Positions 1 through 9,679 of a stretch of 64,000 bases of DNA are shown in pieces. Location of the stretch: assembly GCF_000498575.2 (NCBI RefSeq), contig NZ_AWSQ01000004.1, positions 139,527-203,526 of the forward strand, read 5' to 3'. The notes beneath the pieces were generated by a model. The model saw nothing but the letters and a program-made list of their open reading frames with translations. It was not told the DNA's origin and searched no databases. Made by a program: the position numbers and the translations under genes. The first letter of the stretch is position 1. Every line of letters starts with the position of its first letter. The DNA is from Pseudomonas taeanensis MS-3. GTDB lineage: Bacteria > Pseudomonadota > Gammaproteobacteria > Pseudomonadales > Pseudomonadaceae.

Positions 1-77
1 TAGGGGTTATTTCGCAATCCGCTCAATCGCCCGGCCCTAGCATTGACCACCTCGAACCACTACCAAGGATTGAGTCG

Positions 78-785
78 ATGCTCTCCCCCGCCCCCCGCTT
101 CGACATCTATGCGTTTATTCACAAGGGTCTGCGCGCCCACCTGATGCATACGCTCAGCACTCTCGGCCGTTGCGACTGGCAGGACTGCGCCGAGGCCCGT
201 GCCGCGCTCGCCGAGCTGCAGGGCCTGCTGGTCTTCTGCCGCTCGCACATCGCCCGTGAAGACGAGCTGGTCCATCCTGCCCTGGAACAGCGTCGCCCCG
301 GCGCGACCCGCTACAGCTCGGCGGCGCACCGACTGCATCGGCAAGCCATGGACGAGCTGGACAGCCTGGCCGAACAGGTCATCCACCTGCCGATGCTGCG
401 CCGCGGCGACCTCACCCACCGCCTCTATCGGCGCGTGGCCCGCTTCGTCGCGGAAAACTTCGAGCATATGGAGCAGGAGGAGCGCGACAACAATCGCCTG
501 CTCTGGGAAACCCACAGCGATGCCGAGCTGATCGCCCTGGAGCAGCGCATAGTCGCCTCGCTCAGCCCTGACGAGATGCAGCACGTCCTCTACTGGATGC
601 TGCCGGCGCTGAACCCCGAGGAACGTGCCGGCTTCCTGCTCGAGCTGCGCGCCAAGGTTCCCGCCGAGCTGTTCACCGCAACCCTCGACACCCTGGGTCC
701 GCAGCTGTCGCCGCGGCACCATGCCCGTCTCGATGCCGCGCTGGGCCTTGCCCGCACGGTCGAGCCGGCGGATCTGCCGGCCTGA
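78..785 (+). CDS. Hemerythrin-like domain protein
   Basis: Predicted 235-residue soluble, mostly helical protein. Spaced His and Glu residues fit the hemerythrin HHE pattern: a His in the first helix near residue 15, HIAREDE around residues 56-62, HRLHRQ around 94-99, and FEHMEQEE around 130-137. This fold binds a di-iron centre and can sense or carry oxygen or nitric oxide. The start is set by an AAGGA eight bases upstream of the ATG. The C-terminal third is not part of the HHE bundle and was not recognised. The next gene on the same strand encodes a small haem-copper-oxidase-like membrane protein, which fits a shared link to oxygen or NO, but that link is inferred. Confidence 0.8.
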   Translation: MLSPAPRFDIYAFIHKGLRAHLMHTLSTLGRCDWQDCAEARAALAELQGLLVFCRSHIAREDELVHPALEQRRPGATRYSSAAHRLHRQAMDELDSLAEQVIHLPMLRRGDLTHRLYRRVARFVAENFEHMEQEERDNNRLLWETHSDAELIALEQRIVASLSPDEMQHVLYWMLPALNPEERAGFLLELRAKVPAELFTATLDTLGPQLSPRHHARLDAALGLARTVEPADLPA

Positions 786-828
786 GCCGGCATGCCGCCC
801 AAAACCAAGCCTAATGAGGAGTTATGTG

Positions 829-1200
829 ATGAGTCCCCTTTCCCGTCGCTGGATCTATGTCGCCATCGTCTATTTCTGCCTGGCCGTCGGCCTGGGCGTG
901 TTCATGGGCCTGAGCGGCGACCACCGCCTGATGGCCGTGCATGCGCATATGAACCTGCTCGGCTGGGTCACCCTGACCCTGGTCGGGGTGATCTACCACT
1001 ACTTTCCCAAGGCGGCCGCCAGTCGCCTGGCCAGCGTGCAATTCTGGCTGCACAACCTGTTCCTGCCGGTGATGATGATCTCTCTGGCCCTGGTGCTCAC
1101 GGGCACGCCCCAGGCCGGCCCGATCCTCGGCAGCACGGCGGTGGTGATGCTCCTGGCGGTACTGTTGTTTGCCGGCAACGTGCTCTGGCGGCGCGCCTAG
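829..1200 (+). CDS. Small four-helix membrane protein, haem-copper oxidase subunit I-like
   Basis: Predicted 123-residue inner-membrane protein with four hydrophobic segments. The second begins with the motif HAHMNLLGW, which resembles the haem-ligand region of cbb3/NOR-type oxidase subunit I; such proteins are often annotated as cytochrome-c oxidase. It is far too short for a full subunit I of about 450 residues, so it is a stand-alone fragment-like family member, possibly haem-binding. The start at 829 is chosen because AGGAG at 816-820 is well spaced from it; an in-frame ATG at 814 overlaps that ribosome site. Its stop codon overlaps the stop of the convergent gene. Confidence 0.7.
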   Translation: MSPLSRRWIYVAIVYFCLAVGLGVFMGLSGDHRLMAVHAHMNLLGWVTLTLVGVIYHYFPKAAASRLASVQFWLHNLFLPVMMISLALVLTGTPQAGPILGSTAVVMLLAVLLFAGNVLWRRA

Positions 1201-2549
1201 CGAGCGGCGACTTCCTGCAGCAGCACCGGGCGTTTGAGTAGCAAACGTAGGCGCCCGCGACCGCTCTTCTCCAGAATGATGTCGCGGCTGCGCTCGGCCA
1301 GCCGGCGCTGCAACAGGATCAGCCGGGCCTCGAGGTTGTCGTCGAGTTCCGGCAATTTCAGCGCCGGATCGACGCGCAACTCACGGTTACTGAACTCGCT
1401 GCGCTGTTCCTCGACATGCAGGCTCAGCAAGCGCCAGAAGATCGCGCCGGCCACCCCCTTGATCAGGTAGTCCTCGCCGAGAAACACGCTGCTGTTGGCC
1501 GGGTAGTAGCGCACCGCCAGCGGTACGCCCAGCAGCGGCGTCGGTGCGGGGGCACCCTCGCCCTCCTCCAGCGGGATATCCGCCGCCTGCTGCAGAGCGA
1601 GGATCGAGGCGCCGAGCAGACTGGCCAGGCCCATCAGGCAGTCTTCCTCGTCATAGCCGAAGCGATGGGGCTCGGCATGTTCCACGTGCAGCACGCCGAG
1701 CAGCCGTCCGGCCGCCAGGATCGGGACCGACAGCTGGCTATGGGGCTCGGCCAGGCCGGGAAAGGCAATCTCGGTCTCCAGGCGGTCGCCCACCCCGGTC
1801 TCGGCCAGGTGCTCGTGAATGGCCCGACTGTAGGCGTATTCCGAGGCCATGTGGGCGATGCGGATCGGCGTGCGGAACTGCGCCGCCACCCCGATAATCC
1901 CTCGCCCTACGGGAAACTCCGAGCCCACACCGGACTGTGCGTAGCCATGGCTGGCCACTGTATAGAGTTTCTGCCCGGTCGGATCGAGCAGCAGAATCAT
2001 GGCCTGAGGCATCGCAAAGAACCCGGCGAGACCATCCAGGCATTGCTCGAACAGACTGGCAAGTTCGGTGCAGCCGGCAAGGCGCTGGCTCAGGCGGCTC
2101 AGGCCGGCGATATGGCAGGGTGCTTCCTGCGCCGGCGGCACCTCCTCGCCAACTACATGCTCGATATCCAGCACCTGGTAGACATCCGCGCCGAGCAGGC
2201 GGAACACCCCGCTCATGCCGGTATGCGAGGCAATCCCGGCGAGCTTGGCCTTCATGCTCTCGAACAACGGCCCCTCGGTCTCGGTGCGCCGATAGAGCAG
2301 CGCCAGGCGGTAGCGCGCACTGGTCTGCGGGTGCAGGAGAAACACCGTGGCCTGGGGATTGGCCAGGATGTTCTCACGGGTCTTGTTGAAGAACTGGAAG
2401 GACAGCGCGACATGACTGGGATCGACATAGTGCACCTGAGACACCAGGGTAACGTTCGGCGTGCCCGCCGCGTCGCAGGTGGCAATTGCCGCCGGCACCG
2501 CCCCCTCCAGGCAGGGGCGAATGGCATCCAGACTCGGCCCGCCGCTCAT
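1197..2549 (-). CDS. PNPOx-like split-barrel plus GAF domain sensor protein
   Basis: Predicted 450-residue cytoplasmic protein. Residues 1-130 resemble the flavin-binding split barrel of the pyridoxamine-5'-phosphate oxidase family. Residues about 150-320 read as a GAF domain (FPVGRGIIGVAA, LSVPILAAGRLLGVLHVE). The last 110 residues contain IFWRLLSLHVEEQRSEFSNREL and look like a compact helical regulatory domain; a DNA-binding role is possible but unproven. The ATG overlaps the stop of the upstream gene by four bases (ATGA), so the two are translationally coupled. Likely a redox or ligand sensor; the actual ligand cannot be read from the sequence. Confidence 0.75.
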   Translation of the reverse strand: MSGGPSLDAIRPCLEGAVPAAIATCDAAGTPNVTLVSQVHYVDPSHVALSFQFFNKTRENILANPQATVFLLHPQTSARYRLALLYRRTETEGPLFESMKAKLAGIASHTGMSGVFRLLGADVYQVLDIEHVVGEEVPPAQEAPCHIAGLSRLSQRLAGCTELASLFEQCLDGLAGFFAMPQAMILLLDPTGQKLYTVASHGYAQSGVGSEFPVGRGIIGVAAQFRTPIRIAHMASEYAYSRAIHEHLAETGVGDRLETEIAFPGLAEPHSQLSVPILAAGRLLGVLHVEHAEPHRFGYDEEDCLMGLASLLGASILALQQAADIPLEEGEGAPAPTPLLGVPLAVRYYPANSSVFLGEDYLIKGVAGAIFWRLLSLHVEEQRSEFSNRELRVDPALKLPELDDNLEARLILLQRRLAERSRDIILEKSGRGRLRLLLKRPVLLQEVAAR

Positions 2550-3076
2550 GCCTCGGGCTCCAGCCGCATGCCGGCATTGGGGCCAGGGGTCTGCTCGAAC
2601 AGGTCGCTCAGGGTGAAGCTCAGCGCTCGCAGCCGTTCGGCCTGAAAACCATGGGTGGCGAGGGCGAAGGGCAGTGCATAACCCAGCGGCAACAGATCGT
2701 CGGCAAAAGCCGTGCGGTGGCGCTCGGCTAGTTCGGCATCACCGTCGGCCAGCGGTACTTGGCGGGCATCATGCCCTTTGAGCTGCAAGGTGCGGTGACT
2801 GCTGGGCAGGCAGAACACCACCGCCATGCTGCCACTGCCGGCGACGTCCTGCAGCAACTGGCCAGCCTGCGCCGCGTCGACCAGAATAGTCACCTGGCGC
2901 CGGTCAGCCGCCACCCGGCAGGCGACCACCTTGCTCACCGAGGGCACCCGGCGCACGTCGCGCGAGGCGGCGCTGATCGACACGCCGCTTTCGATGAAAC
3001 GCACCTGTTCGTCGCTCAGTGTGGTGCTGCCCATGAGGTCCGGCCCGAACTGGAAGAGATAGAAATTCTGCACCAT
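2546..3076 (-). CDS. PNPOx-family flavin-binding split-barrel protein
   Basis: Predicted protein of about 176 residues resembling stand-alone pyridoxamine-5'-phosphate-oxidase-like proteins (LSDEQVRFIESG, then PSVSKVVACRVAADRR). These bind FMN, haem or F420 and often act on small oxidised molecules; here the substrate is unknown. It forms a two-gene operon with the PNPOx-GAF gene, with a four-base overlap. The start is uncertain: GTG at 3079, ATG at 3076 and ATG at 3034 are all in frame and none has a strong ribosome site. The first 15 residues after 3076 are unusually hydrophobic and may not belong to the protein. Confidence 0.7.
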   Translation of the reverse strand: MVQNFYLFQFGPDLMGSTTLSDEQVRFIESGVSISAASRDVRRVPSVSKVVACRVAADRRQVTILVDAAQAGQLLQDVAGSGSMAVVFCLPSSHRTLQLKGHDARQVPLADGDAELAERHRTAFADDLLPLGYALPFALATHGFQAERLRALSFTLSDLFEQTPGPNAGMRLEPEA

Positions 3077-3139
3077 CACCGTATATCTGAGAAGTCCGGC
3101 GTGCGGGCCCTGGGATCTGTCCTGTGGGTCCCTCGAAGC

Positions 3140-3772
3140 TCAGGTGTAGCCCTGCTTCCAGGGCACCGCGTGGAAGCGGATCGGCGGCACCGCTGGCTGA
3201 CCTGGCACGCGCAAGGCACGGGAAAGATCCAGATGAATGTCCTGGGTCGGTGCCGGCATGGGCGCGTCAAAACGCAGCCAGAACTGATAATGCCGGTCTG
3301 GACGATCCAAGCCATAGTCGACGCCGGCTGGCTTGCGCTCCTCGGCATCGCGCATCCCCGCCAGCGGGTACTGGCCGGAATCGAAAACTACCAGCTGCTG
3401 CACCCCGGTCGGACGATGCTCACGCCCGTCTATCGACAGCACCACCTGCTCCGGGCGAAAGCTCGCGGCGCCCACCTGCGGGCTGATTTCCAGCAGCAGT
3501 CGGGCGCTCTGCTCGGCCGGGTACAGCGGTTTGTCCATGGGGTCGTACATCACCGGCACAATGAACAGCATCACCTGATGCTCACTGTGCTGGACTTCGT
3601 TGCTCAGCTCGACGCGAATACGCGCCCCCGGAAGCTCCAGCCAGCTCTGCGTGCCGCGCACAATGGTCGCAGCGTTCGGCGCCTGCCCCACATAGGCACG
3701 ACTGACCTCGCCGTAGCGATAGCCGGCACAGCCGGTCAGTAGAAGACACAGGACCATCCAGTATTTTTTCAT
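3140..3772 (-). CDS. Predicted lipoprotein of unknown function
   Basis: Predicted 210-residue envelope lipoprotein. The N-terminus MKKYWMVLCLLLTGCAG has a charged start, a hydrophobic core and a lipobox LTGC with Cys15 as the lipid-modified residue. Residues +2 and +3 are Ala-Gly, not Asp, so outer-membrane sorting is plausible. The mature part was not recognised. GGAGG nine bases upstream of the ATG fixes the start. It lies 28 bases downstream of the aldo/keto reductase on the same strand and could be cotranscribed. Confidence 0.75.
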   Translation of the reverse strand: MKKYWMVLCLLLTGCAGYRYGEVSRAYVGQAPNAATIVRGTQSWLELPGARIRVELSNEVQHSEHQVMLFIVPVMYDPMDKPLYPAEQSARLLLEISPQVGAASFRPEQVVLSIDGREHRPTGVQQLVVFDSGQYPLAGMRDAEERKPAGVDYGLDRPDRHYQFWLRFDAPMPAPTQDIHLDLSRALRVPGQPAVPPIRFHAVPWKQGYT

Positions 3773-3800
3773 CTTTTGACCTCCGCCTCGCGGGCGACCA

Positions 3801-4625
3801 TCAGACCAGCTGTAAATTCGCCTTGCGCCTCGGCGGCGGATAGGCCGTGTCGATCTGCGCCAAATCCTCGGCCGACAGATGCAAGGTCGCTGCTACGGCA
3901 TTCAGGTGTACATGCGCCGGCTCGACCGCCTTGGGGATGGCGATCAAGCCGTCCTGACGCAGCACCCAAGCCAGGGCGACCTGTGCCGGAGTGCATGCCT
4001 GCCGTTCGGCCACTTCATGCAACGCCGGATGCTGCAGCAAATCACCGGCTTGGCCAAGCGGACAGTAGGCCATCAGCGGTATACCGTGGCGTAGCTGCCA
4101 GGGCAACAGGTCGAACTCGATCCCGCGCGCCTCGGGGTTGTACAGCACCTGATTTGCCGCGCAGCTGGCCTCACCCAGCTCCAGCAAGTCATCCAGGTCG
4201 CAATTGGACACACCCCAGCGGCCGATCTTACCCTGCTCGCGCAAGCGCTCGAAGGCCTCGACGCTCTCCGCCAAGGGGTACTGACCTCGCCAATGCAACA
4301 GGTAAAGATCGATCTGCTCGGTTTTCAGACGTTGCAGGCTGCGCTCGCAGGCCGCCTTCATGCCCTGCCGGCTGGCGTTGTGCGGATACACCTTGCTGAC
4401 CAGAAACACCTGCTCACGCCGGCCGGCGATAGCCTGCCCCACTACCACCTCCGCACCACCCTCGCCATACATCTCGGCGGTATCGATCAGCCGCAGGCCC
4501 AGCTCGATGCCCTGCTGCAGAGCCGCTACTTCCCGACGCCGCTCACTCGAGTTCTCACCCATGCGCCAGGTACCCTGACCGATCACCGGCACCTGCACGC
4601 CAGCCAATTCAAGCGTACGCATCAT
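3801..4625 (-). CDS. Aldo/keto reductase
   Basis: Predicted 274-residue NAD(P)H-dependent oxidoreductase with the (beta/alpha)8 fold. Family marks include LIDTAEMYGEGGAE with the catalytic Asp and Tyr, the lysine in FLVSKVYPHNAS, the histidine in LYLLHW, GRWGVSNCDLDDL, and the coenzyme loop IAIPKAVEPAHVHLN. Length is normal for the bacterial AKR group. Substrate cannot be predicted. Two ATGs are adjacent at the start (4625 and 4622). Confidence 0.88.
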   Translation of the reverse strand: MMRTLELAGVQVPVIGQGTWRMGENSSERRREVAALQQGIELGLRLIDTAEMYGEGGAEVVVGQAIAGRREQVFLVSKVYPHNASRQGMKAACERSLQRLKTEQIDLYLLHWRGQYPLAESVEAFERLREQGKIGRWGVSNCDLDDLLELGEASCAANQVLYNPEARGIEFDLLPWQLRHGIPLMAYCPLGQAGDLLQHPALHEVAERQACTPAQVALAWVLRQDGLIAIPKAVEPAHVHLNAVAATLHLSAEDLAQIDTAYPPPRRKANLQLV

Positions 4626-4716
4626 CCCACCTCGTTGTACCTAGCCTATCCGTATCGTCCGCGCAGCCAGCCTATCCGCAGCGCAACAAACACTCGGCAA
4701 TCTCCTGCAAACTGAA

Positions 4717-5406
4717 CTAACGCGACACATCCGAACTCAACAACAGCAGCAGCGACACCGGCTGTTCGCTCTCCGGGTGCAAAGGCTCCTGCAACCACTG
4801 CAAGCGCCAGCCGGTTTCACCGAACAGGCTCAACCAGGATTCCAGGGTACGAAAGAACCAGGGCATCGGTTCCTGAAATCCCCCACCAAATCCGGCGAAG
4901 CTTTCCACTCGCCAACCATCGCGATACGCCACATCGTTACCGGCGCGCCAGGGGTGCAGGGTCTGGACCAACAGTCTGCCGCCCGGCGCCAAGACCCCCT
5001 GCAAGGCTTGCAGGGTCGGCGCCAATGGTTCCTCGAGCAGAGCGAAATTGCACACCAGCAGGTCGAACTGACCGAGTTGCGCCGCCTGGCCGTGTAGCTC
5101 GGTATAACCACACACGCGGTAGGTGCCGCCAGTGCCGGCGGCCGCGCGCGCGCTATCGATCAACGGCACCGAGGCATCCACCCCGACCGACTCGATACCG
5201 CGTTCGGCCAGGCCGCGACACAACCAGCCTTCGCCGCAGCCGACATCCAGTACCCGCCTGGGCGCCAGGGCCAGGATCGCCTGCATAATCGCCGCATCGG
5301 TGACTAGCCGGCGGCTTTCGATACGCTGCTCGCGCACCGCGGCAGTCCAGGCATCGGCATTGGCCTGCCAGCTGAGATTGAGTTGTTCCCGGTGATCGCG
5401 CTGCAT
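4717..5406 (-). CDS. Class I SAM-dependent methyltransferase
   Basis: Predicted 229-residue cytoplasmic methyltransferase. Motif I VLDVGCGEGWLCRGL binds S-adenosylmethionine, VGVDAS is the acidic strand-2 motif, and LLVCNFALLEE and GGRLLVQTLHP follow in order. The target is unknown; small-molecule O- or N-methylation and ubiquinone-type roles are both possible. The ATG at 5406 is preferred to an upstream in-frame TTG at 5427, which has no ribosome site. Confidence 0.82.
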   Translation of the reverse strand: MQRDHREQLNLSWQANADAWTAAVREQRIESRRLVTDAAIMQAILALAPRRVLDVGCGEGWLCRGLAERGIESVGVDASVPLIDSARAAAGTGGTYRVCGYTELHGQAAQLGQFDLLVCNFALLEEPLAPTLQALQGVLAPGGRLLVQTLHPWRAGNDVAYRDGWRVESFAGFGGGFQEPMPWFFRTLESWLSLFGETGWRLQWLQEPLHPESEQPVSLLLLLSSDVSR

Positions 5407-5668
5407 AAACCACTCGCTGCCGTTCAACGATGGGGTCGATTGTAGTGCCCTGAGGCGAAAACGGGCGTCTCACGTACGACGTTTGGCAACGACATTCATC
5501 ACATCGCCAAGGTCTACTGAAACTCTCCTGCGGCTGCATGCTGGGTAGACGGATGGCACTGGCTCTACGGATATTTTTGTACCGTGCTTAATAGCCTTTG
5601 CGTCTATTTAGCTGGCCAACGACTACGCTTGTGTAAACGCTGGAACGACCTAGCCAGGCAACGCAACC

Positions 5669-8600
5669 ATGGGTGCATTACACCAAACCGATGCAGATGA
5701 AACTGCCGCCCCACCGAGCAGCCGGCCAGTGGTTATCCTGAAATCCGGCAAGTCGCGCAGCAAACTGTGGACGCTATTCTGGCTATTGTTGGCGTTTATC
5801 CTGGTGGCAGGCGCCCTGCTACTCGCCTATGAGATGCGCAGCGCCCATTTTCAGGCTCAGGAAATCAGCCGCTATGCCAGTCGCCTGAGCTACAGCGTCG
5901 AGCCTGGACCCAGCCCGGCAATCATCTACCCCCAAAGCGGCCCCTTCGATAAGCGCCAGGGCTACGCCTATCTGCCCTCGATGCTCGACCGCCTGATGCA
6001 GCGCGACTTCAACATCCTGCAACAAGCACGCTTCTCCCCGGCGCTGATCGACTACAGCCTGCGCGGTTTCTTCCCCCCCTACCCGGAAAAAATCCAGACG
6101 GGCCTTAGCATCAGCGACTGCCGTGGCACGCCCTTCTACCAGTTCCGCTACCCCCAGCAATACTACCCAAGCTTCAGTGCCATCCCGCCTCTGGTCGTCG
6201 GCAGCTTGTTGTTCATCGAGAACCGCCACCTGCTCGACCCCGAACCGGCACAGGCCAATCCGGCGGTGGACTGGCCGCGCTTCGCCCTGGCCGCCTGGTC
6301 GCAGATCGGCAAGGTACTGGATGTCCAGGATCAGTCCGCCGGCGGCAGCACCCTGGCCACCCAACTGGAGAAATACCGTCATTCGCCTGGTGGCTTAACC
6401 TCTTCCGCCTCGGAAAAACTGCGGCAGATGGTTTCCGCCAGCGTGCGCGCCTATCAGGGCGGCCCCCTCACGCAGACGGCGCGGGAAAACATCGTGCGCG
6501 ACTACCTCAACAGTGTGCCGCTCTCCGCCGCACCGGGGCATGGCGAGGTGAATGGCCTGGCCGATGGGTTGCGCATCTGGTACGGCGCCGACTTCGCCGA
6601 GGTCAACCGCCTGCTCGACCCCAGCCGCTCGCCCGAGGCCAGTAATGCCGAACGTGGCCTGGCTCTGCGTCAAGTGCTGTCATTTATGATCGCCCAGCGG
6701 CGACCCTCCTATTACCTGTCTCAGGGCCGGCATGAACTGGACGACTTGATCGACAGCCATATCCGCCTGCTGGCGGGCGGTGGTTTGATCGATACGTCAC
6801 TGCGCGACGCGGCCCTGGCCCGCCAACTGCGTTATCGCAACTGGCAGCTGCAACCGAACCTGCAAACGGTCGATGGCAACAAAGGCATCAGCGTGGCCCG
6901 CTCGCGCCTCTCCGGGCTACTGAACATGCCGCTGTATGACCTCGACCGCCTCGACCTGAGTGCCAGCACCACCCTGAATAACCAGCTGCAACAGACCGTC
7001 ACCGACTATCTGCAACGACTCGCCGACCCCGCTTTTGCCGAACAGATCGGCCTGTTTGGAGAACGCCTGCTGTCTGCGGAGAAGACCGCCGACGTGCGCT
7101 ACAGTTTCACCCTGATCGAGCGCACGCCGAATGGCAGCCGGGTGCGCGTGCAGACCGACAGCACCGATCAGCCATTCGACATCAACGAAGGCAGCAAACT
7201 GGAGCTCGGCTCCACCGCCAAATTGCGGGTGCTGTCCACCTACCTGGAAATCATCGCCGAACTGCATCAGCGCCATGCCAGGCAACCTGCCGCCGAACTG
7301 CGCAACGTGGAGGTCGCCGACCAGGACTATCTGACGCGCTGGGCCATCGCCTTTTTAATCGCCAACCCCGAGAGCAGCCTGCCCGACATGCTCGAGGCCG
7401 CACTGGAGCGCAAATACTCCGCCAGCCCCTTCGAGCGCTTCTTTACCGGCGGCGGGCTGCACAGCTTTGCCAACTTCCGCAAAGAAGACAACGGCCGCAT
7501 CCCGACCCTGCGCGAAGCGCTGCGCGAGTCGATCAACCTGCCGTTCATTCGCCTGATGCGCGATCTGGTGCGCTACAGCACCTACCAGGCACCGGGCAAC
7601 AGCGCCGAACTGCTGAAGGACGACAAAGACCCGCGGCGCCAGGTCTACCTCAGCCGTTTTGCCGACCGTGAAGGCAAGACCTTCCTCCTGCGCTTCTGGC
7701 GCAAATACCGTGGCCAGGCGGCAGCGCAGCGCCTCGAGACCTTTCTCGGCGGCCTGCGCGCCACCCCGGTGCGCCTCGCCGCGGTGCACCGCTACCTGAT
7801 GCCGGAAGCCGATGAAGCAACCCTGGCCGCCTTCCTGCGTACTCAGCTGCCCAAGGCGAAACTCACCGACAAACGCATCACCCAGCTCTACCTGGACTAC
7901 GGGCCTGGCGCCTATAGCCTGCCCGATCAGGGCTACATCGCCCGCGTTCACCCACTGGAACTGTGGCTGCTCGGCTACCTGCTGGAAAATCCGCAGGCCA
8001 CCTTCGCCGATGCCGTCACCGCCAGCCGCGACCAGCGCCAGGAAGTCTACGGCTGGCTGTTCAGGAGTCGGCACAAGAGCGCCCGCGACAGTCGGTTGCG
8101 CATCATGCTGGAGGTCGAAGCCTTCCTCGACATCCACAGTCGCTGGCAGCGCCTCGGTTATCCCTTCGAGTATCTGGTGCCGTCGCTGGCCACCGCCATC
8201 GGCAGTTCCGGCGACCGCCCGGCCGCGCTGGCGGAACTGATGGGCATCATCCTCAATGACGGCGTGCGCCAACCGACCCTGCGCATCGACAGCCTGCACT
8301 TCGCCGCCGACACGCCCTACGACACCCTGGTTGGGCGCAAGGCCCTCGTCGGCAAACGGGTGATGGCCTCGGAAGTCGCCGCAGCCCTGCGCGGCGCCCT
8401 CTCGCAAGTGGTCGAAGGCGGCACCGCGCGGCGCCTGCAAGGCAGTTTCAGCCTGCTCGACGGCCGCCAACTGACCCTCGGTGGCAAGACCGGTACCGGC
8501 GACAATCGCGTCGAAACCGTCGGTCGCGGCGGCCAGGTGCTCAGCTCGCGGGCGATCAACCGCACCGCCACCTTCGTCTTCTACCTCGGCCCACGGCATT

Positions 8601-8776
8601 ACGGCACCCTTACCGCCTTCGTTCCCGGCCAGGCGGCGGAAGGCTTCACCTTCACCTCGGCGCTGCCGGTGCAAGTACTCAAAGGCATGGCCCCGACCCT
8701 CGCGCCTTACCTGGAGCCGGGCAGTAACAGCCAGTGCCAGGCACCGCTGGCGCCGGTACAGGCCAGCTGGAAGTAA
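5669..8776 (+). CDS. Divergent class A penicillin-binding protein (transglycosylase plus transpeptidase)
   Basis: Predicted 1035-residue bitopic inner-membrane protein with one transmembrane helix at about residues 33-56. The periplasmic part starts with a GT51 glycosyltransferase region: Glu184 in FIENRHLL corresponds to the catalytic Glu of the usual EDxxF motif but the Asp is Asn, and GGSTLATQLEKY at about 225 matches the GGSTxxQQL motif. The C-terminal region has all three transpeptidase motifs: STAK (Ser515), SIN (621) and KTGTG (940). The spacing between them is much larger than in PBP1a/1b, so the domain carries long insertions. It is probably involved in peptidoglycan synthesis or repair. 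Divergence makes enzymatic activity uncertain. Confidence 0.82.
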   Translation: MGALHQTDADETAAPPSSRPVVILKSGKSRSKLWTLFWLLLAFILVAGALLLAYEMRSAHFQAQEISRYASRLSYSVEPGPSPAIIYPQSGPFDKRQGYAYLPSMLDRLMQRDFNILQQARFSPALIDYSLRGFFPPYPEKIQTGLSISDCRGTPFYQFRYPQQYYPSFSAIPPLVVGSLLFIENRHLLDPEPAQANPAVDWPRFALAAWSQIGKVLDVQDQSAGGSTLATQLEKYRHSPGGLTSSASEKLRQMVSASVRAYQGGPLTQTARENIVRDYLNSVPLSAAPGHGEVNGLADGLRIWYGADFAEVNRLLDPSRSPEASNAERGLALRQVLSFMIAQRRPSYYLSQGRHELDDLIDSHIRLLAGGGLIDTSLRDAALARQLRYRNWQLQPNLQTVDGNKGISVARSRLSGLLNMPLYDLDRLDLSASTTLNNQLQQTVTDYLQRLADPAFAEQIGLFGERLLSAEKTADVRYSFTLIERTPNGSRVRVQTDSTDQPFDINEGSKLELGSTAKLRVLSTYLEIIAELHQRHARQPAAELRNVEVADQDYLTRWAIAFLIANPESSLPDMLEAALERKYSASPFERFFTGGGLHSFANFRKEDNGRIPTLREALRESINLPFIRLMRDLVRYSTYQAPGNSAELLKDDKDPRRQVYLSRFADREGKTFLLRFWRKYRGQAAAQRLETFLGGLRATPVRLAAVHRYLMPEADEATLAAFLRTQLPKAKLTDKRITQLYLDYGPGAYSLPDQGYIARVHPLELWLLGYLLENPQATFADAVTASRDQRQEVYGWLFRSRHKSARDSRLRIMLEVEAFLDIHSRWQRLGYPFEYLVPSLATAIGSSGDRPAALAELMGIILNDGVRQPTLRIDSLHFAADTPYDTLVGRKALVGKRVMASEVAAALRGALSQVVEGGTARRLQGSFSLLDGRQLTLGGKTGTGDNRVETVGRGGQVLSSRAINRTATFVFYLGPRHYGTLTAFVPGQAAEGFTFTSALPVQVLKGMAPTLAPYLEPGSNSQCQAPLAPVQASWK

Positions 8777-8901
8777 TCGGCTGGGCACTGCCCTGCGCGC
8801 TCATTCGGACTCGTCAACTCGATCTGCAACAGCGATCCCGAGCGCCCTCTCAAGGCAACCCAGCAGGCGACTATAGGCAATTGCTTCAAGCCAACGTCGC
8901 C

Positions 8902-9543
8902 TCACCTCAGCTGTTCGGCCAGGACTCGTAGTTGCCGCTCGGCGGCCACACAGGACGCCTGAAAAGCCTGGTTATCGGACTCCTCGCCTTCTGCCGCTAC
9001 CACGCTGATATCTTCGATACCAATGAAACCGAGTGCCGTGCGCAACAGGGTATCGGCATGGTTGAACGCGGCGTTGGGACCCTCGGGGCCGAAGCCGTGG
9101 CCACCGCGACTGGTGATGATCACCGCGCGCTTACCCCACACCAGCGGCTGGTACTGCGCGATGCCATTGTCCTCAATGATGTCGAAGGTACGCCCCATGC
9201 GTACTATCTGGTCGATCCAGGCCTTGAGCCCGCTGGGCACGCTGAAGTTGTACATCGGTGCGGAAATAACCAGCAGCTCGTGACCCAACACCTCATCCAC
9301 CAGCACATCGCTCAAGGCCAGATCGGCCTGCATGGACAGCGGTCGTGACGCTGGCTGAGGGTAGAAGGCGGCCGCCACGAATGCCTCGTTGACATGCGGA
9401 ATGAACCCGCGGCCCACCTCGCGCCGAGTCAGTTCGGCTCCAGGGTGGGCGGCAAGACACGCATCGAGAAACACCTCTGCCAGGCGCCGCGAATGCGAGC
9501 GCTCCCCGCGAGGACTGCTGTGCACTGCAAGAATTCTGTTCAT
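8902..9543 (-). CDS. azoR: FMN-dependent NADH-azoreductase
   Basis: Predicted 213-residue flavodoxin-like oxidoreductase of the AzoR/AcpD family, which reduces quinones and azo compounds with NAD(P)[14 protein letters not shown] binds the FMN phosphate, [16 protein letters not shown] is the family signature, and [11 protein letters not shown] forms part of the flavin site. The gene is divergent from a LysR regulator, as with azoR2 in Pseudomonas aeruginosa (known context, recalled and not searched). The 136-base intergenic region probably holds both promoters. Confidence 0.88.
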   Translation of the reverse strand: MNRILAVHSSPRGERSHSRRLAEVFLDACLAAHPGAELTRREVGRGFIPHVNEAFVAAAFYPQPASRPLSMQADLALSDVLVDEVLGHELLVISAPMYNFSVPSGLKAWIDQIVRMGRTFDIIEDNGIAQYQPLVWGKRAVIITSRGGHGFGPEGPNAAFNHADTLLRTALGFIGIEDISVVAAEGEESDNQAFQASCVAAERQLRVLAEQLR

Positions 9544-9679
9544 CTGTTAGTCATTTCCCGAGATGGAATCAGGTAGCCTCACTGGCTTACTGCTGCGGAG
9601 CAAAGTTATGCATACAGAGGCGCCCGAACAAATGATGAGTAGTTATTCGAGATGATCTGAATTCATCCATAGGAGCAAC

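Noticed and set aside
1197..1200. Overlap of convergent stop codons at CTAG
   Set aside because: A curiosity of compact gene packing with no sign of function.
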